From: Bacillota bacterium
GTDB lineage: Bacteria > Bacillota > Clostridia > Lachnospirales > Lachnospiraceae
Reading direction: 5' to 3'
Length of the DNA stretch: 64,000 bases
Assembly: GCA_023399055.1 (NCBI GenBank)
Contig: JAEWQV010000017.1
Location: 1-64,000 of the forward strand
The notes beneath the pieces were generated by a model that worked only from the letters and a program-made list of their open reading frames with translations, was not told where the DNA came from and did no database searches. Shown piece by piece: positions 60,333 through 64,000 of the stretch. The translations under genes were made by a program, and so were the position numbers. How positions within the stretch are numbered: position 1 is the stretch's first letter; each line of letters starts with the position of its first letter.

Positions 60333-61418
60333 TTATGTCTTTTTCATCTTCTCCTCAAAGTATTTTTGATTAGATAAGGCTGATGAGGAATCCGGCTTAA
60401 TTTCCAGTGCCAGTTGATTATAGAGCATTGCTTTTTGGTATTCACCAAGACGGTCATAACATACCGCACACTCAATAAGCGGTATATACCCCCAACAATC
60501 TGGTTGGATAAATCCCCAATTATCTATTGGTTTCTCTAATGATAAGATAAAGTCAAACCAAAATACAGCTCTTTTATAATCGGCCGCATTCCGATAATAA
60601 TAACCTATTTGGCAGCAAATTTCCCCTCTCGGTGTGTCATAAACAAAGCTTTTATAGAGCGCTTCCAGGGCTTTTTTAGGTTGCTCCAGTATGAAATAGC
60701 ATTTACCGATTTCACCGCAAGCATTAATGTTATCCTCAACCCAACCCGCTCCCTGATCTAAAAACTTAGTGAACTGTTCTATCGCTTCTTTATAATAACC
60801 GTGATCCTTTAGCTCTCTCGCATAGTAATAGCTTCCTCTAGGCGATAGTATATTCTTTGATTTAATCTGTTTTTCATAGATTTTTAAATTTCTATCTGAC
60901 AGCGTATTTGAGACATTTGGCTTTGCATGTGTTATGGTAATATTGCTATTTATGATTTTGCCAGAGATTTGCAGATGCTCATGAACAGGTTCCATCCATT
61001 TATAATTCTTTTCTCTCTTACTTAACCTCTCTCTATAATAAGAAAATATTACATTCCCGTTGGAATCTAATCCCGTTGCGTATTTCATCATTACTACATC
61101 AACATCCTCACTTAAGGAATTCTTAAGTTCCAGCAAATTAATATTATCTTCTGGAAGAAGTATGTCGTCTGCATCCATCCACATAACATAGTCCTTGGTA
61201 GCATAGCTGTATGCATAGTTTCTAGCAGCTGAAAAATTATCTATCCATTTAAAATCATAAATGTTATCCGTATATTTTAAACATAGCTCTTTTGTCCGAT
61301 CTGTTGAGCCGGTATCTACAATAATAATTTCATCCATGATGTTTCGAACCGAATTAAGACATCGCTCAATGGTCTTTTCTTCATTTCTTACTATCATAGC
61401 CAAACTAATTGTTATCAT
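60333..61418 (-). CDS. Family 2 glycosyltransferase fused to TPR-like repeats
   Basis: The N-terminal GT2 domain (about 1-200) starts ITISLAMIVRNEEKTIERCL and shows nucleotide-sugar motifs VDTGSTDRT and DADD (MWMDADDIL), the divalent-metal DXD. The C-terminal 150 residues form helical TPR-like repeats (YYKEAIEQFTKFLDQGAG, ECAVCYDRLGEYQKAMLYNQ). GT2-TPR proteins of this type occur in clusters modifying surface or flagellar glycans; the sugar and acceptor are unknown. It is cytosolic. A related but broken GT2 start lies head-to-head at 61626-61796. Confidence 0.88.
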   Translation of the reverse strand: MITISLAMIVRNEEKTIERCLNSVRNIMDEIIIVDTGSTDRTKELCLKYTDNIYDFKWIDNFSAARNYAYSYATKDYVMWMDADDILLPEDNINLLELKNSLSEDVDVVMMKYATGLDSNGNVIFSYYRERLSKREKNYKWMEPVHEHLQISGKIINSNITITHAKPNVSNTLSDRNLKIYEKQIKSKNILSPRGSYYYARELKDHGYYKEAIEQFTKFLDQGAGWVEDNINACGEIGKCYFILEQPKKALEALYKSFVYDTPRGEICCQIGYYYRNAADYKRAVFWFDFILSLEKPIDNWGFIQPDCWGYIPLIECAVCYDRLGEYQKAMLYNQLALEIKPDSSSALSNQKYFEEKMKKT

Positions 61419-61444
61419 CTATTCACCTTTATTTTGATTATGTC

Positions 61445-61522
61445 TAGGATGGCCTTACATAAACATTTGTGTAAAGGTTTATCCTATCCTAAATAAATGT
61501 TTCATATTATCTTATGAAACAT
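61445..61522. repeat. Two hairpins in the gap between the GT2 gene and its remnant
   Basis: TAGGAT...ATCCTA (61445-61450/61481-61486) encloses an inner imperfect CCTTAC/GTAAAGG stem. A perfect 10-bp stem ATGTTTCATA/TATGAAACAT (61497-61506/61513-61522) follows. They resemble the short stems around the CBS gene. Confidence 0.5.
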
Positions 61523-61625
61523 CATGTAACTCTGTGTCACAAATGCACTTCTATGTACTGTATCTCATACCATAAAATTACATAATATATTGTAAAGTTA
61601 CAAAAAATTCAGGGCATGAGACCGT

Positions 61626-61796
61626 ATGTGTTCAATTAGTTTATGTATGATAGTTAAAAACGAAGAGAAAAATATAGAACGCTGTCTAAATAGCGCTAAA
61701 AAACCGGTAGACGAAATAGTAATAGTAGGTACCGGCTTCCTCTTTCTCGTATTTATAATTTATACCACTGGAAAATCCGATTATTATAAGGTATGA
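61626..61796 (+). pseudogene. Remnant of a family 2 glycosyltransferase N-terminus
   Basis: A 56-codon frame reads MCSISLCMIVKNEEKNIERC and continues NSAKKPVDEIVIVGTG, which aligns with the first 40 residues of the adjacent GT2 protein (ISLAMIVRNEEKTIERCLNS). The donor-site Asp of VDTGSTD is replaced by Gly, and the next residues are unrelated (FLFLVFIIY), so the rest of the gene was lost. It is divergent to the intact GT2 gene. No good ribosome binding site is seen. Confidence 0.75.
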
Positions 61797-61878
61797 TAGC
61801 CTCAAGATTATCACATTTGCAACTTATGTCAGGTAATTCTCCTTACAGCCTGCTATACTAAGAAGGGAGTGAAGAATA

Positions 61879-62283
61879 ATGTCTGTTCAAACAATAGAGA
61901 CTATGGCTAAATGGGTTGAAAATAATATAAAAGATAACCCCACACTGATAGAGATGTCTTCGTATGTTGGATATTCTCCGTTTTATTGTTCTTCCAAGTT
62001 TCGGGAGCACATGGGTTTAACCTACAAACAATTTCTTTCAAGGTGCCGATTAAAAGCAGCTACCAGTGACCTTTGCAATACTGATGACAAAATTATAGAT
62101 ATTGCGTTGCGCTATGGATACTCTTCCGCGGAATCTTTGACGAGGGCTTTTGTCACCGTGTTTCAATGCTCCCCTCGTGAGTACCGTAAATTGATAAAAG
62201 AGGTCCCATTGCAAAATAGTCACGGAATAGCTCTTCCTCCAAATCAATACTTAGAAGGAGAAGTTTATGTCCCAGAAATATAA
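61879..62283 (+). CDS. Stand-alone AraC-type helix-turn-helix protein
   Basis: The 134-residue protein is essentially just the two AraC HTH units: TLIEMSSYVGYSPFYCSSKFREHMGLTYKQFLSRCRLK, and IIDIALRYGYSSAESLTRAFVTVFQCSPREYRK. It is preceded by a short helix and has no ligand domain, as in MarA/SoxS-like regulators. AAGGGAG lies before the ATG. The last 17 nt overlap the start of the methionine aminopeptidase gene, so expression of the two is coupled. Its regulon is unknown. Confidence 0.88.
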   Translation: MSVQTIETMAKWVENNIKDNPTLIEMSSYVGYSPFYCSSKFREHMGLTYKQFLSRCRLKAATSDLCNTDDKIIDIALRYGYSSAESLTRAFVTVFQCSPREYRKLIKEVPLQNSHGIALPPNQYLEGEVYVPEI

Positions 62284-63142
62284 TAGAAATGATCCCTGTT
62301 GGTGCGGTAGTGGGGAAAAATATAAGAAATGCCATTTAGAACTTGAGGATAAGATAGCAAATTATCGTTTAAAAGGATATAAAGTACCACAGCGTAAATT
62401 ACTTAAAACCAAGCAGCAGATTGAGGGTATAAGAGAAAGTAGTAAGCGAAATATTGAATTACTGGATTTCATCGGAAATTATGCGGTGGCTGGTGTAACA
62501 ACAGGAGAACTTGATCGATTGATTTATGAAAAGACGAAGGAGTTCGGTGGTATTCCGGCACCTCTTAACTATAATGGATACCCTAAAAGCTCTTGTATTT
62601 CAATTAATGAGGTGGTCTGTCATGGTATCCCATCAGAGCAAGTATTTCTGCAAAATGGAGATATTGTAAATATTGATTTATCCACCATATACAACGGCTA
62701 CTTTTCCGATTCTTCTCGCATGTTCTGCATCGGCGAGGTATCGGAGGACAAGAGAAAGCTTGTTCAGGTAGCTAAAGAATGCATGGAAGCTGGTATTGAG
62801 CAGGTAAAGCCTTGGGGCTTCCTTGGTGATGTTGGTCATGCAGTCAATACACATGCTATGAATAATAGTTACACTGTAGTCCGAGAAATTGGAGGTCATG
62901 GGATTGGCCTTGAATTTCATGAAGATCCCTGGGTAGGTTATGTGACAAAACCCGGTACCGGGATGTTATTGGTTCCTGGTCTTATTTTCACTGTAGAGCC
63001 TATGATTAACATGGGTGGAGCAGAAATATTTACAGATGAAGAAGATGACTGGACTGTATATACCGCCGATGGGAAACCTTCCGCACAATGGGAAAAAACT
63101 GTCCTCGTGACTGAAAACGGGTGTGAAGTTCTTACCTACTAA
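62267..63142 (+). CDS. map: Methionine aminopeptidase, type I, with N-terminal SEC-C zinc motif
   Basis: Residues 1-25 carry a SEC-C motif (CWCGSGEKYKKCH; Cys11, Cys13, Cys22, His23), the zinc knuckle known from SecA that aids ribosome or chaperone contact. The aminopeptidase core (45-291) has metal ligands Asp137, Asp148, His211, Glu244 and Glu276 and His119 in VVCHGIP. It removes the initiator Met from nascent proteins. The gene overlaps the AraC-type gene by 17 nt, GAAGGAG precedes the ATG, and a terminator follows. SEC-C MetAPs are usually a second copy besides the short essential Map. Confidence 0.93.
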   Translation: MSQKYNRNDPCWCGSGEKYKKCHLELEDKIANYRLKGYKVPQRKLLKTKQQIEGIRESSKRNIELLDFIGNYAVAGVTTGELDRLIYEKTKEFGGIPAPLNYNGYPKSSCISINEVVCHGIPSEQVFLQNGDIVNIDLSTIYNGYFSDSSRMFCIGEVSEDKRKLVQVAKECMEAGIEQVKPWGFLGDVGHAVNTHAMNNSYTVVREIGGHGIGLEFHEDPWVGYVTKPGTGMLLVPGLIFTVEPMINMGGAEIFTDEEDDWTVYTADGKPSAQWEKTVLVTENGCEVLTY

Positions 63143-63161
63143 GTAACTCTAAAGTTATTGT

Positions 63162-63205
63162 AATAGTTATCCACTAAAATCAAATCAAGTGGGTAACTAT
63201 TTTTT
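63162..63205 (+). terminator. Terminator after the methionine aminopeptidase gene
   Basis: AATAGTTA-T-CCACT pairs with AGTGG-G-TAACTATT (one G-U), followed by six T. Confidence 0.85.
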
Positions 63206-63268
63206 ATATAGATTACTACGTGTTAAGGCTATAAGCGAAAAACATATTCGAAATAATTCGAAAATATA

Positions 63269-63297
63269 TTGACAGATATAACCATGCTTTATATAAT
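63269..63297 (+). promoter_or_regulatory. Consensus sigma-A promoter before the last ABC gene
   Basis: TTGACA (63269-63274), 17-nt spacer, TATAAT (63292-63297). Both hexamers are perfect. The leader from about 63304 to 63490 contains an imperfect stem (ACAGGT...ACCTGT, about 63345-63375), an unused GGGGGAGG at about 63410 and a 13-codon open frame from 63438. Confidence 0.85.
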
Positions 63298-63490
63298 AAA
63301 AAGAAACAAATGTTCGTATTAGTGAATACAGTAAAAAGCCTCTTATATCACAGGTCGTTATTACCTGTTATATAAAACAAGAATACTAACAATCAATAAG
63401 CTAATCGTGGGGGAGGAACGTTAGTTACTTTATAAATATGAAGATGGTAAATTTATTTGTCTTCATAATAAAGTACTAGCAAAATTAGAA

Positions 63491-64000
63491 ATGATACGAG
63501 TAGATCATGTAACCAAAGAATTCATAACGACAAAAAAATATCCAGGCTTTAAGGGAGCTATTAAAGGCCTCTTTTCTACAGAGAAAGTGCGAAAAGTAGC
63601 TGTAAATGATATTTCCTTTCATATTAACAAAGGAGAAATTGTAGGATACATCGGGAGTAATGGCGCTGGCAAATCCACAACAATTAAGATGATGACAGGA
63701 ATTCTAGCTCCTACCGGCGGAAGATGTACCGTAAATGGCCTTGATCCTAATAAGGACCGGAAGAAGAATGCGCAAAATATTGGAGTTGTATTCGGTCAAC
63801 GAACACAGCTTTGGTGGGATTTGCCCTTAAGTGAATCTTATTCTGTTTTAAAGGAAATCTACGGGGTAAGTGAGGAGGACTTTAAAGTAAGAATGAAGTT
63901 TTTAGATGAAGTTCTAGGCTTAAATGAATTCATCCATAGTACCGTTAGAACCCTATCTCTGGGCCAAAGAATGAGGGCTGATTTGGCAGCCGCTTTATTA
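63491..64000 (+). CDS. ABC-2 type exporter ATPase, partial at window end
   Basis: The frame from ATG 63491 runs to the window end (170 residues seen). It has the N-terminal strand MIRVDHVTKEF, Walker A YIGSNGAGKSTTIK near residue 57, a Q-loop VVFGQRTQLWWDLPL, and the signature LSLGQRMRADLAAALL (LSLGQ). The WWDLPL segment is typical of an exporter subgroup whose ATPase is followed by two ABC-2 permeases. The ribosome binding site at this ATG is weak, although the frame stays open back to 63425 without another start codon, so the start is uncertain. A perfect promoter lies 190 nt upstream. Confidence 0.88.
   Translation, partial: MIRVDHVTKEFITTKKYPGFKGAIKGLFSTEKVRKVAVNDISFHINKGEIVGYIGSNGAGKSTTIKMMTGILAPTGGRCTVNGLDPNKDRKKNAQNIGVVFGQRTQLWWDLPLSESYSVLKEIYGVSEEDFKVRMKFLDEVLGLNEFIHSTVRTLSLGQRMRADLAAALL

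Noticed and set aside
1..64000. tRNA, rRNA, CRISPR-Cas, prophage or restriction systems
   Set aside because: None could be recognised on either strand by motif reading. Small RNAs without known motifs cannot be excluded.

Overview
The window looks like a chromosomal segment of a low-GC, motile, probably spore-forming Clostridia, most likely Lachnospiraceae (Lachnoclostridium / Clostridium phytofermentans-like). That placement is inference from gene content: a plant-polysaccharide GH2 and GH3, a flagellin carrying a metallopeptidase, a CotA-like laccase, many FtsX-type fused ABC transporters, and purine-rich ribosome binding sites with frequent TTG and GTG starts. I see no rRNA, tRNA, CRISPR or prophage. 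The left edge cuts a group II intron and the right edge cuts an ABC ATPase gene.

Layout. 1-356: 5' part of a group II intron inserted behind the terminator of a tiny Lys-rich peptide gene. 409-5122 (minus): DUF503, truA, a small membrane protein, a DUF3160 lipoprotein and a membrane-anchored propeller-like protein. 5468-6990 (plus): metallophosphoesterase and a two-CBS protein, the latter embedded in an array of short perfect hairpins. 7479-10895: large cytosolic GH2. 11180-21134 (minus): a divergent truA paralogue, a MATE exporter, a murD-like/murL-like pair, and two fused ABC transporters. 21669-25295 (plus): a NatA/NatB-type ABC exporter. 25347-25504: a 158-nt near-perfect hairpin between convergent genes. 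25702-28495 (minus): RsiV/SigV-like pair, uridine kinase, hemerythrin. 28752-33693 (plus): complete Liv-type ABC importer. 33805-37179 (minus): LTA-synthase-like protein and a TerC protein with a candidate yybP-ykoY manganese riboswitch. 37572-39475 (plus): laccase and a small partner. 39622-41016: L,D-transpeptidase. 41307-45711: FtsX-type ABC divergent from a two-component system. 45757-47499: flagellin-protease (flagellinolysin) with a sigma-D type promoter. 47853-50698: second ECF sigma/anti-sigma pair and a MerR regulator. 50841-57699: GH3 plus sugar ABC importer with a divergent AraC activator. 57820-60101: ABC-2 exporter with a double-HTH MerR. 60333-63142: GT2-TPR protein, a GT2 remnant, an AraC-type HTH protein and a SEC-C methionine aminopeptidase. 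63491-end: ABC ATPase.

The common theme is envelope physiology. Peptidoglycan precursor synthesis (MurD/MurL-like), peptidoglycan cross-linking (Ldt), polyanionic polymer synthesis (LtaS-like), a lysozyme-type ECF switch (SigV/RsiV), and several MacB/FtsX or Nat-type exporters with local regulators sit together with sugar and amino-acid uptake.

The most interesting observations are: the murD/murL-like pair with an altered MurD signature; the TruA paralogue whose catalytic Asp is Glu; two giant hairpins of the same design in convergent intergenic regions; a 50-nt hairpin repeat found twice with compensatory base changes; the hairpin array around the CBS gene; and the flagellin-protease with its promoter. 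All functional statements come from reading motifs by eye; no database search was possible.
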